A DNA stretch of 64,000 nucleotides, from assembly GCA_040285745.1 (NCBI GenBank), contig JAUFOR010000003.1, forward strand, positions 1,488,001-1,552,000, in the 5' to 3' direction. The notes beneath the pieces are model-generated. The model was not told the origin of the DNA and searched no databases. It was given only the letters and a program-made list of their open reading frames with translations. The translations under genes and the position numbers were made by a program. How positions within the stretch are numbered: the stretch's first letter is position 1; every line of letters starts with the position of its first letter. Source of the stretch: Barthelona sp. PCE (Eukaryota; Metamonada: BaSk clade). Below are positions 44,799 through 52,995 of this stretch, in pieces.

Positions 44799-46253
44799 TT
44801 ATTCGTCATCGCTGTCAACATCGCTGTCCACTTCGGGCACAAAGCTCTCAAAGTGGGGCGCAAGGATATCCTTCAAATCAAAGAGCTCTTCTTCACGAAT
44901 TTTTTCCATCCGGGTTGGGTGTAACTTCATTAGAGCTTCGAATATCTGTCTTCTCCTACGCTCTGGCTCCTTCTTTGACGTCTCCGGCTGTGCTGCGTAT
45001 GTTCTAATCTTCTTAGTGAGGTAGTTAATTGGTCTGTCACTCAGAACCACAGCTAGGAATCTCTTCAGATACTCACTATCCCAGATCTCATCCGTAGCAA
45101 ACCTGGTGAACACACGGTCCTTCAACCTGGTGACATCGTCGATCCATAGCGAGAGAACGGCAAGAATCTTCCACCCGTGCTCACTTGCAATCATGAGCTC
45201 AACTGGGTAAACGCCACCGGTCTCGTCTGTGTTGTTCATGAATCTGAGCATCTGACGACGGCCCTGCGCGCTGAGGTAATAAGCACTTGCGCAACCGAGG
45301 CGACTTCCGTCGTTACTTAAACAGAACTGAAGGATATGGGGGTTCATGTGGACAAGAGACTCTTTGCAGTGCTGCATCGAGAAAGCTGCGAATATATCAA
45401 CGATGCGGCGCGCGCAGAACTGATAGAAGGGCAAATACATGAAACCGTGCTCGGCCGACTTGCGTACGAAACGAGCGAGTGTGTCGTTGAGAGCGTTGTG
45501 GTTCTCCATCTTTTCGTACACATCACGAATGGACTTGACGTTGTGGAACCTCATCAGGCGCCTCACGACCTTGCTCTGACATGCAATGAAGAGAGCGTCT
45601 CTCTCGATGCTCGTCATCTTAATGTAAATTTCGTTGAGGACATCGCTTCCCTTCTGATGCAGTGCAACCTGAGGCAAATGATCATTTCTGACGATCTCAT
45701 CGATGATCTCCTGCGCAATGTCGTCGCACCCGTTCTCCTTTCTGAATCGCAGGAAATATATAGCAATACGGTAGCTGTTCTGATCTTTGATGATGGGAAC
45801 GTACTTTCCCTTGAGCTCCTTGTGGAGGGCCTGGATCTGCTCGCGGCTGCCGTACTTGACAACTGCACATGCCATACGCATGGGAACCTGACGAACAATG
45901 ATCTCTTCCCAAAGTCCAGTTAAGCCACTGCTGAGTTGGCCTACAAGCTCAGAGCGCTCTTCTTTGGGTGTCTTGGACTCCATTACCTTGACCCACGTGG
46001 GCTTGAGATCCTCAACGACCTCACCGAAAGGTAACTCACGAAGTTTCTGTTGTTTAAGTGCCCTGCGCTCCTTCTTTGACATAGATGCACGTGTGGCACC
46101 GCGCTTGCGTCCCTCAACTGTCGGCCTGATCTCCTCTTCGCTTCTGTTATCTCGATTACTATTTCTCGTCTCTTTGTTGTACTTATCAGTATTTTTGGAA
46201 CGACGGCCATCTTGACCCTGGTTCCTGCTGTCTCTCTCAGTTGTTCTGCCCAT
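44799..46253 (-). CDS. PUF6: PUM3/Puf6 family protein
   Basis: This 484-residue protein has a basic, disordered N-terminus (to about 60), the SKKERRALKQQKLRE block, and then degenerate Puf repeats: ELPFG..LKPTWVKVMESKTPKEERSELV, ACAVVKYGSREQIQALHKELKG. A later segment, DGSRLGCASAYYLSAQGRRQMLRFMNN, matches the Puf6/Penguin CPL region (DG.R.....l..gtakdRK.ilK.mK). Puf6/PUM3 binds nucleic acid without sequence specificity and acts in 60S ribosome assembly and 7S pre-rRNA processing in the nucleolus. It is shorter than human PUM3 (648). Confidence 0.8.
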   Translation of the reverse strand: MGRTTERDSRNQGQDGRRSKNTDKYNKETRNSNRDNRSEEEIRPTVEGRKRGATRASMSKKERRALKQQKLRELPFGEVVEDLKPTWVKVMESKTPKEERSELVGQLSSGLTGLWEEIIVRQVPMRMACAVVKYGSREQIQALHKELKGKYVPIIKDQNSYRIAIYFLRFRKENGCDDIAQEIIDEIVRNDHLPQVALHQKGSDVLNEIYIKMTSIERDALFIACQSKVVRRLMRFHNVKSIRDVYEKMENHNALNDTLARFVRKSAEHGFMYLPFYQFCARRIVDIFAAFSMQHCKESLVHMNPHILQFCLSNDGSRLGCASAYYLSAQGRRQMLRFMNNTDETGGVYPVELMIASEHGWKILAVLSLWIDDVTRLKDRVFTRFATDEIWDSEYLKRFLAVVLSDRPINYLTKKIRTYAAQPETSKKEPERRRRQIFEALMKLHPTRMEKIREEELFDLKDILAPHFESFVPEVDSDVDSDDE

Positions 46254-46436
46254 TTGATAAAGAATATGAAGATGAAAAACGGAAAGTAGCGCTGTTTTGA
46301 TATGCTTATTTTTGCTTGTTTCTCCCTCCTTTTAAATGTAATATAGGGGTGCTGCACCACGGGAATTGAGTAATACAGTGTTTTCAAAAAACCTGTTTTC
46401 GTTACTTTCACTCTTTACAGTTAACCATTGTATAGG

Positions 46437-46859
46437 ATGTCTCAGTGGCACTTCAAAGCTCCTCTGCCAACAAACAAACCCTTCTCGACGCAGAGAATCA
46501 TAAGCAACAAAACCTTCGATGCACAATCAAACAATTCAGCTCCACAGATAGGATACGCTCCTCAAGTTCAGTCTCTTTCACACATTAGCCAGCCAAAGAC
46601 GGACGAAATCCTCGCTCAAGAAGTCGCAAATCTGACCTATCTCGTACACCAATCAAACAGTAAGATAGATGAATTAACGGACGCTTTCACGTATTTACAC
46701 AGTGTTTTCCTGAACCTTGTTGTTAAAATTGATGAACTAACAACGAATCAAACAGAAACCCAAAACACAGCAACGATGGAACCTGAAATGATGGAATGTT
46801 CTACTATTGAAGACGAAAACAACAATCGTAACCACTTTGAATTCGATATCTTTGCCTAG
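46437..46859 (+). CDS. small coiled-coil unknown protein
   Basis: This 140-residue protein is unrecognised. It has a disordered Asn/Ser/Pro start, a coiled coil at about 60-105 (VANLTYLVHQSNSKIDELTDAFTYLHSVFLNLVVKIDEL), and an acidic tail. The frame opens at TTG 46428; the first ATG is 46437. Its stop overlaps the stop of the next, convergent gene by the palindrome CTAG. Confidence 0.65.
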   Translation: MSQWHFKAPLPTNKPFSTQRIISNKTFDAQSNNSAPQIGYAPQVQSLSHISQPKTDEILAQEVANLTYLVHQSNSKIDELTDAFTYLHSVFLNLVVKIDELTTNQTETQNTATMEPEMMECSTIEDENNNRNHFEFDIFA

Positions 46860-47362
46860 TTGCCGAATAAACGACGAAGAAGTGTTGGTTTCTTTGTGGT
46901 TTGAAAGACATCATCTTGATTCCTGATTTCACGTGGTGTCTTCATCTGCACCTTCGGCCTATTGTGGGTGGTGCGGCTCACGTTGCGGCTGTACGTGGCT
47001 CTCATGCTTCTCTTATGTGTTGAAGCAATGAACACAAGAGGCACATCACATTTTGCGGGTTGTAAAAGACGATCATGTTTAACATGAGTTGCGTGGCGGA
47101 TCTCAGCCGAAGTCATTGGACGCTTGCTATCATTAAAGTTTCCCAATTTTAATGGTGAAGGTGAATACTGAAGAGTGCGGATAGCTTCTCCTTTTTTGAA
47201 ATTGATCCTTCTGTTTGTCAATACTATGTTTGTGTGTGTGGGAGAACCTTCCTTTCCTGTTCTCAGGATTGATTGAGCAGGTATGTTTTGTTTCACTAAC
47301 TGTACCGGAGTCACATCAAATTCTGGTGTACTAACATCCTCATAAGACGGTGCGAAATTCAT
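46856..47362 (-). CDS. small basic disordered unknown protein
   Basis: This 168-residue protein is not recognised. It is rich in Thr, Asn, Arg and Lys with little hydrophobic core, so probably disordered. Short motifs include SPSPLKLGNF and KKPTLLRRLFGN at the C-terminus. Compositions like this occur in microtubule-associated and axonemal small proteins, and it is divergent from the RSP16-like ciliary gene (87 bp between starts); a flagellar role is a guess. Confidence 0.65.
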   Translation of the reverse strand: MNFAPSYEDVSTPEFDVTPVQLVKQNIPAQSILRTGKEGSPTHTNIVLTNRRINFKKGEAIRTLQYSPSPLKLGNFNDSKRPMTSAEIRHATHVKHDRLLQPAKCDVPLVFIASTHKRSMRATYSRNVSRTTHNRPKVQMKTPREIRNQDDVFQTTKKPTLLRRLFGN

Positions 47363-47449
47363 CTGTTAATGAAATGGAGTGAAAAATTGAAAGATGCGCA
47401 TGAAGCAAATGTTTTGCATTTTCACCACCTTTTCTTGTTATTCGTCAAA

Positions 47450-48457
47450 ATGAAAGATTACTATGAGATCCTGCAGGTGCCTAGGTCAGCCTCATCAAGC
47501 GACATCAAGCAAGCGTATGTTTTTCATAATATATTTCAAGTATTTTGATAATGCCTCACATTTAGTTACAGAAAATTAGCCCTAACATGGCATCCCGACA
47601 GAGTAGAGATCTCTGACCAAGAAACTGCTGCCAAAACCTTTGAATTACTATCAGAAGCATATGAATGTCTTAGTACCTCAGAATTACGAGCAGTGTACGA
47701 TAAGTACGGTGAACAGGGCCTGAAGCAAGGCATCCCCACCGAGGAAGGTCTTCAGTCGACTAACTTCTGTCCTTCAAATCCTTTAGAGGTTTTTGAGAAA
47801 TTCTTTGGTTCTATTCACGTATTCGACCAATTTTTCACACACGATCAGAGCGAGTTCTTTGCAGATCGGGATATATTTAACAATTTCTCTGGTATGAAGA
47901 GTGCTGAAAAAGCAGTTGATACTGAAGACATTGTCCATGAGTTATCTCTTTCCCTTGCCGAGCTCTATCTTGGCACCAGGCGCAAGATCTGTATTTCAGA
48001 CATTCCTAGAACTAATAGATTTGGTTCAGTCACAATGATGACCCGTGATTATAACATTGAGATCAAAGCCGGTTGGAAGGACGGAACAAAGCTACGCTTC
48101 GAAGGCGACGGCCCGCAGCACCCCGGCATGGCTGAGCCCGGTGACGTTGTGTTTGTCATCAAGCAGGAGAAGCACCCCGAATTCAGAAGAGAGGGATGTC
48201 ATCTGGTCTACGATGCAGAGATCTCCCTGCTCGAGGCTCTCACCGGCACGAGCGTTGTGATCAGATCGCTTGACGGACGTACTCTGCGTATTCCAGTTAA
48301 TGATATTGTTGATTCTACATCCACAGTTGTGTATCAAGGAGAAGGAATGCCTCAAAACGATGGATCCAGAGGTGATCTTATTGTTAAGTTCAAGGTAAAG
48401 TTCCCCAACAGTCTTACAGATCAACAGAAGGCACTACTCCACAAGGCTTTGAGTTAA
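47450..48457 (+). CDS. DNAJB13: RSP16/DNAJB13-like type II J protein, one intron
   Basis: Exon 1 (47450-47514) and exon 2 (47566-48457) give 318 residues (human DNAJB13: 316). The J domain has DIKQA|YRKLALTWHPDR with the catalytic HPD retained, and YDKYGEQGLKQGIPTEEG, where GLK.GIP is a DNAJB13 feature. A VFEKFFG...F..FF segment replaces the Gly/Phe region, then two C-terminal substrate domains follow (LSLSLAELYLGTRRKICIS, IKAGWKDGTKLRFEGDG, VRSLDGRTLRIPVNDI, GEGMPQND). DNAJB13/RSP16 is a radial-spoke co-chaperone of motile cilia. Generic Sis1/DNAJB1 is the alternative. A CCTTTTC element at 47428-47434 precedes the ATG. Confidence 0.8.
47515..47565 (+). other. intron of the RSP16-like gene (51 nt)
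   Basis: Donor GTATGT, acceptor CTCACATTTAG. It splits the J domain between DIKQA and YRKLA; removal restores the HPD-containing helix II. The acceptor is the same as in the RSP7-like gene. Confidence 0.95.
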
Positions 48458-48508
48458 GTGTATTGTTTGTAAATTTCTATCCTTTTCCATATTTTATAAT
48501 GAAAAAGA

Positions 48509-49501
48509 ATGGTTGTAACAAGTGAAGAACTAGTTAATGTTATAAAGAAGCATAAAAATAAGCTTACTTCTCCTCAAATTTTGAGCGCTCTACGGGGCTT
48601 CATTGATGCAAACCTAAACATCCAGGAATCACACAACTACAGAAGGGCGGCGTCGGATGATGTAATAACACTGTTTGAATACGTAAGCAGATGTGAAGAC
48701 GATGGACTTCTCCTCGCACTTACTGCAGTTAAGATTTTCTCACGCAAAGAGGTGAATAGGGTGCTATTTCAATCGTCATCCGTTACTGTATTATTTGCTA
48801 TGCTAGATTACACAAAAGATTTATTAGTTTGGACAGAGATTGTAGCCATTATCCTCAATCTGTGTTATGACATGAAATTTGTGGCAGCTTTTCTTGAGAT
48901 GGACGGTATATCCACTTTGAAACGCATTGTTCAGATGGAGTTTCCATTTGATGAGTACGAAAATGCTGATGATGATTCGGTTTTACTCTTGAAATCGTAC
49001 ATCAGCGGCACATTCCAGTCCATTTGCTACACGCAGAGGGGAAAGGCAGCAACTATAGACGCTGGTATGCTTCCTATCATTGTGTCACTTCTGAAGACAT
49101 CACAATCTCAAGAACTTAGTGTTCGCTGTATGGGAGTGTTGCACAATGTGTCCAGCGATCTGCGCAGCCTTGACATGCTTGTTTCTAGCGGTATCGTCGA
49201 TTTACTGCCGAGATTACTAAGTTCATATGAAAGATTAGCTGGGCCTACGGCTGGGCTTACCCAGAACCTGAGCCGTAAGGAGGAGATACGGGAGCATTTG
49301 CGAGGCATTGATGCAGTGGAGCTCTGCACTGAGCTTTTAGGGAGGAGCACCGAGGCCAACACACAGTTATGTTGTGTTGGTGCACTCATCAATTTGCTCG
49401 GGCCGGAGTACGATTCCACAATTGAGTGGCACCTCATAAAGCAATCTCTGGTTGACACAATTGTTGCAGCCACGATAAGCAGCGCCTTTTCCAATGTCTA
49501 G
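48509..49501 (+). CDS. armadillo-repeat protein, unknown
   Basis: This 330-residue protein is an armadillo/HEAT solenoid: repeated helices such as LLALTAVKIFSRKEVNRVLF, EIVAIILNLCYDMKFVAAFLEMDGISTLKRIV, AGMLPIIVSLLKTSQSQELSVRCMGVLHNVSSD and GIVDLLPRLL show the G-I-..L..LL pattern. The specific family is not clear. It directly follows the RSP16-like gene on the same strand, 51 bp later. A CCTTTTC element (48481-48487) precedes the ATG by 21 bp. Confidence 0.75.
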   Translation: MVVTSEELVNVIKKHKNKLTSPQILSALRGFIDANLNIQESHNYRRAASDDVITLFEYVSRCEDDGLLLALTAVKIFSRKEVNRVLFQSSSVTVLFAMLDYTKDLLVWTEIVAIILNLCYDMKFVAAFLEMDGISTLKRIVQMEFPFDEYENADDDSVLLLKSYISGTFQSICYTQRGKAATIDAGMLPIIVSLLKTSQSQELSVRCMGVLHNVSSDLRSLDMLVSSGIVDLLPRLLSSYERLAGPTAGLTQNLSRKEEIREHLRGIDAVELCTELLGRSTEANTQLCCVGALINLLGPEYDSTIEWHLIKQSLVDTIVAATISSAFSNV

Positions 49502-49591
49502 TGGTATTTTGAATATTTGCTAATTAGTTTTGGAAACAAAGAACACTTACTTTACTGTATATAAAAGCTGAAATAATATTAACAAAACCCA

Positions 49592-50524
49592 CTAAGAATC
49601 ATCTTCCGATGTAAATATGTTTGATCCACTGACAGAAATGTTTTCAAAACCTTTCAAACTTTTTAAAGAACCAAAAGTCTTGTAAAAATACAAGTAGAAA
49701 CCATCTGCAAAAAGTTTTGCATCTGCTAAAAAGGCATTGTTATGTCTGGAGTGTGGCAATGAAAGGAAAAATAACTGCATATCTTCGTTAAAAGAGCTAC
49801 GAAGGTTATGCATATGCTTAGCATCGATCAACTCGTCTTTCTCGCTTGAAATCATTAATGTGGGGATAGTGACATTACCGATCAAGTCTTTTGATCGCCA
49901 TTTGTCGTACAAAACACGTGAAATGAACCATCTTGGAATGAAAAAAGGAGTGTAATCAAAAATCAGATCCTCGACTGAAGAAAAGGTATTCTCAAGGACA
50001 AGACCGTCCACATGCTCTTGGTAGCCAAGTGTAACCAGTGCCTGCAAAGCTACTGCTCCACCCAGACTCTTTCCGTATACGATAAGTCTGTCCATCTGTT
50101 CTTCCTGGACACACCAATTCAGAATGGCCTTTGCGTCGCTCATTAGGTTCTTTTGCGATATCTTACCCGGCCCACTGAGCCCGTAACCACGATAGCTAAA
50201 GACAACAAGATTCGGTTTCAAAGAGCTGTTAAACATCTGAACGAGTTGCTTAAGGCGTGTTGTGAGATTACCAGCGTTACCGTGAAAGAAAAGAATTGTG
50301 GGACGTTGTTTCGTGTCACTCTGTTTTAGAAACCACCCATCCAGTTCGACACCATCACTGGTTTTAATCCGTACATTTTCGTATTTAATGCCAAAATCGC
50401 TTGGTTGAGATCGTGTGGTATTTGAACACCCACTATATGGATGGTAAAATAATTTTCTCTGAAATAATATTAAAAGTAATGTTGGGAGCAGGATAAAAAG
50501 TACCAAAAAAGCTCCAATCAGCAT
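49592..50524 (-). CDS. Bem46/ABHD13-type alpha/beta hydrolase
   Basis: This 310-residue enzyme starts with a signal anchor (MLIGAFLVLFILLPTLLLILF) and has an alpha/beta-hydrolase fold: oxyanion FFHGNAGN, YRGYGLSGPG, nucleophile GKSLGG, acid SSEKDELID and histidine HSRHNN. It resembles Bem46/ABHD13, membrane-bound serine hydrolases; substrate is unknown for the family. The frame extends upstream to a GTG at 50680, but the ATG at 50524 places the anchor at the N-terminus as in the family. Confidence 0.9.
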   Translation of the reverse strand: MLIGAFLVLFILLPTLLLILFQRKLFYHPYSGCSNTTRSQPSDFGIKYENVRIKTSDGVELDGWFLKQSDTKQRPTILFFHGNAGNLTTRLKQLVQMFNSSLKPNLVVFSYRGYGLSGPGKISQKNLMSDAKAILNWCVQEEQMDRLIVYGKSLGGAVALQALVTLGYQEHVDGLVLENTFSSVEDLIFDYTPFFIPRWFISRVLYDKWRSKDLIGNVTIPTLMISSEKDELIDAKHMHNLRSSFNEDMQLFFLSLPHSRHNNAFLADAKLFADGFYLYFYKTFGSLKSLKGFENISVSGSNIFTSEDDS

Positions 50525-51063
50525 TTTTAAAACCCAGAAATTGTGAAAAGTGAAAGAAAACGAACTACACTGTTGATAAAACCTCCATTGATTTAGTGTT
50601 AGAAACGATGCAGGTGGGTCTTTTACATAATGCAGACGGTTAAATAACCACAAAAATTGGTTTATTAGATGGAAAATCACCTGTCCAAGAATAGCAATGA
50701 TTCTGTTTCATTTGTTCTTATCCTGCAACATCAGTAAAGAATATAACCACGATTCAACTTCTATTTGATAAGCAAACAGTATAAATTATGCTGATAACAT
50801 AACCTGCAGTTTTGGGTTCTATTCAAAACAGCTTAAAGGCATGTTTTTTGAAAGTTTAGAAGCGTGTGTGCTGATAGGACCAATAAAAACCAGCAACAAT
50901 TGAAAAACTACCAATTTATTAAACTATCTCAAAAAACTCTTCCACAGTATATACTACACTTGTGATGCAATCAGACTGAATTTTCTCGTTAAATAAAGAA
51001 CTGTATATTGAATTCTCTTGCTCAACAAAGAATTTCTACAATGATAAAAAACTTCACAACTAA
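50525..51063. other. intergenic region, 539 bp
   Basis: AT-rich DNA between two minus-strand genes. I see no coding frame, tRNA or repeated element. Confidence 0.5.
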
Positions 51064-51792
51064 CTACCGTGTTTTGGAAACCTCATCAATTTCATCAAAC
51101 AATTCAAGATCGTCGTCAAGCAGATCTGCAGACATTAGAGGTTGTGGGGTACAAAAATACCTCTTCGGCAAACAAGATTGCTGGACAAAAGATGGTAAAA
51201 ACGTCGGATTCAATTTTGGGGGTTGAAACTGTTCGATAAATAGCATGTCCTCGGTCCTTGCCTTTGGAAAACTCATTCGACGATACTCTTCCAACAAACT
51301 CGCAATGGCCCAGCCCTGTATCTTACGGAGACAAGCAATGAGACACCCTGATCGGTGCTTTCCCTTGTTGCAGTGAACGAGGATGGGGTGGTTACGCTTG
51401 TCTAACAGCAAAGAAACTGCTGTACGGAATTTATCAGAAGACATTGTTGTGAACGGGCCCTTGGTAGATTCTATCTTCACTTGTAGCAGCTGGATGCCCT
51501 CTTCTTCCAAGTATGCCGAGTTAATTGACGAATATGGCTCCTGACAAAGAAATAAAACACTTTTGAGCTTGAGCCTCCGTAAAAAGCTGAAATTTCGCTG
51601 CATAAAATAGCCAGATCTGTATATGCCCTCTTCTACCATTGTGTAGTTAGGAGGTGGGAACACAGTTTCATCTTCCAATGTGGAATGAGGAATAGAAATC
51701 TCATTTTTTGATGATGAGGGATCAACATATTCTCCCATCGCATTATATAACGTTGTCTTTGTGTTTTGATGCGTTAAATTCACTTCTTGCAT
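51064..51792 (-). CDS. Siw14/PFA-DSP-type phosphatase
   Basis: This 242-residue protein has the atypical dual-specificity phosphatase signature HCNKGKHRSG (CX5R, KGKHRxG), the form used by the Siw14/Oca/PFA-DSP group. The N-terminal half matches the family: PPPNYTMVEEGIYRSGYFMQRNFSFLRRLKLKSVLFLC. Siw14-type enzymes hydrolyse inositol pyrophosphates, and others act on phosphoproteins. The Ser after the loop Gly (HRSG) replaces the usual Thr. An N-terminal 45-residue extension and an acidic C-terminal tail (DDDLELFDEIDE) are extra. Substrate is inferred only by family. Confidence 0.88.
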   Translation of the reverse strand: MQEVNLTHQNTKTTLYNAMGEYVDPSSSKNEISIPHSTLEDETVFPPPNYTMVEEGIYRSGYFMQRNFSFLRRLKLKSVLFLCQEPYSSINSAYLEEEGIQLLQVKIESTKGPFTTMSSDKFRTAVSLLLDKRNHPILVHCNKGKHRSGCLIACLRKIQGWAIASLLEEYRRMSFPKARTEDMLFIEQFQPPKLNPTFLPSFVQQSCLPKRYFCTPQPLMSADLLDDDLELFDEIDEVSKTR

Positions 51793-52282
51793 TGCTATGT
51801 TCCCTAAACAGAAAATAAACTGTATGAAAAAGGTTTGTTTCGGTTTAACACATTTGTTGAATGAAATAATCTGTAATTTATCGCTAATGTGACTAGTAGA
51901 CCTCGCTTACAACATACAACAATCAGGCAAAGGAATTTCTGCATTAAAAAGAATTCTGAAATCCTGTATTCTTTTTGTTCACTTCTATGAACTTCTCGAA
52001 GGAAGGAAATGAAGTACTTTCATGATTAAGGGCACTCTTAAAATGTTGCTATTGTGAGGGAAATTAAATTGTTTGTTATTGTATCTACCTCCGTGCTTTT
52101 GGGCTGCATTATGGCAATATGCACGTTAATATTCACAGCTGATAGGAGGGTCCCATTTACTTAGTATAAACGGCGTTTCTTGACATTATTTCATTAATAT
52201 TTTGCTAATATTGGTATGCTGTTTACTTGAACGTAATAAGAACGCTTCGACTCCAAATTTGGTTGTCCTTTAAGACGAAAAT
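51793..52282. other. intergenic region, 490 bp
   Basis: Between the Siw14-like start and the cystatin stop. A GAAAAAGG block (51826-51833; CCTTTTTC on the coding strand) precedes the Siw14-like ATG. Nothing else recognised. Confidence 0.5.
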
Positions 52283-52801
52283 TTAAACAACGGTTTCATC
52301 TCCGTGATGATAATTTTCATCATTGTCAACGTATGGATACTCGTCCTCCTCGTGGTCAAGCCTCTCCTGCCCGTCTTCGTCATATTCTTCATCGGGATCC
52401 TCTGGCTCAACAGGTTCCTCTGGATCCGGCAAACCATAAGGACGGTGTTCGAGCAGTTCGCTGCGCTTCATGGGAGTGACCCACACCTTAACATAGTGGT
52501 ATTCCAACGCCTCGTGACCAGCAACGCGAGTTGTAATATTCATGTAGTACATACAGCCGGCTACAATTTGACGCTTGCAAACAAGAACGCTTTCGAGGTG
52601 ATGTGGAAAGATCGTGTTTGCCCTACCGTTAATCTCCTCAACAGCAAAGAGAGCGTGGTCGATACAGAGCTCGGGGTCGACTGTGTGCACTGAACCGATC
52701 GGGTCATCGATGATATGCGACTCGTTTACCATAGCAATGATTAGGATGAATGATGCCAACACAAAGAGCATGAAGCTCATCATGTACGTCGCCTTTCCCA
52801 T
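52283..52801 (-). CDS. secreted cystatin-like cysteine protease inhibitor
   Basis: This 172-residue protein has an N-terminal hydrophobic signal (FMLFVLASFILIIAMV), then a cystatin domain: ALFAVEEINGRAN (helix), ESVLVCKRQIVAGCMYYMNI with the QxVxG motif QIVAG, and HYVKVWVTPM in place of the second PW hairpin. Cystatins inhibit papain-like proteases in the secretory or endolysosomal system. Two Cys near the QIVAG strand are unusual. The C-terminal 50 residues are Pro/Glu/Asp-rich (EEPVEPEDPDEEYDEDGQE), an acidic tail not found on ordinary cystatins. Confidence 0.82.
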   Translation of the reverse strand: MGKATYMMSFMLFVLASFILIIAMVNESHIIDDPIGSVHTVDPELCIDHALFAVEEINGRANTIFPHHLESVLVCKRQIVAGCMYYMNITTRVAGHEALEYHYVKVWVTPMKRSELLEHRPYGLPDPEEPVEPEDPDEEYDEDGQERLDHEEDEYPYVDNDENYHHGDETVV

Positions 52802-52995
52802 TGATAAAAGTAAAAAAAAAACCTTCAGAACAAACTTCGCATTTCAATAAATATTGTGGGTAAACACTTCATTTCATTGTTTTTATGAGGATTTTCTTGC
52901 ATATGGTGCCTTTTGTGATCAATGTGTACTTATACAATTGACATTTTACCTGCTACACATATTTTTTCCTTTTCTGTATTCAGGGCTCATATGTA

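Noticed and set aside
45336-45923. 195-residue plus-strand open frame
   Set aside because: It is the antisense of the PUM3/Puf6 gene; low stop density reflects codon bias of the real gene.
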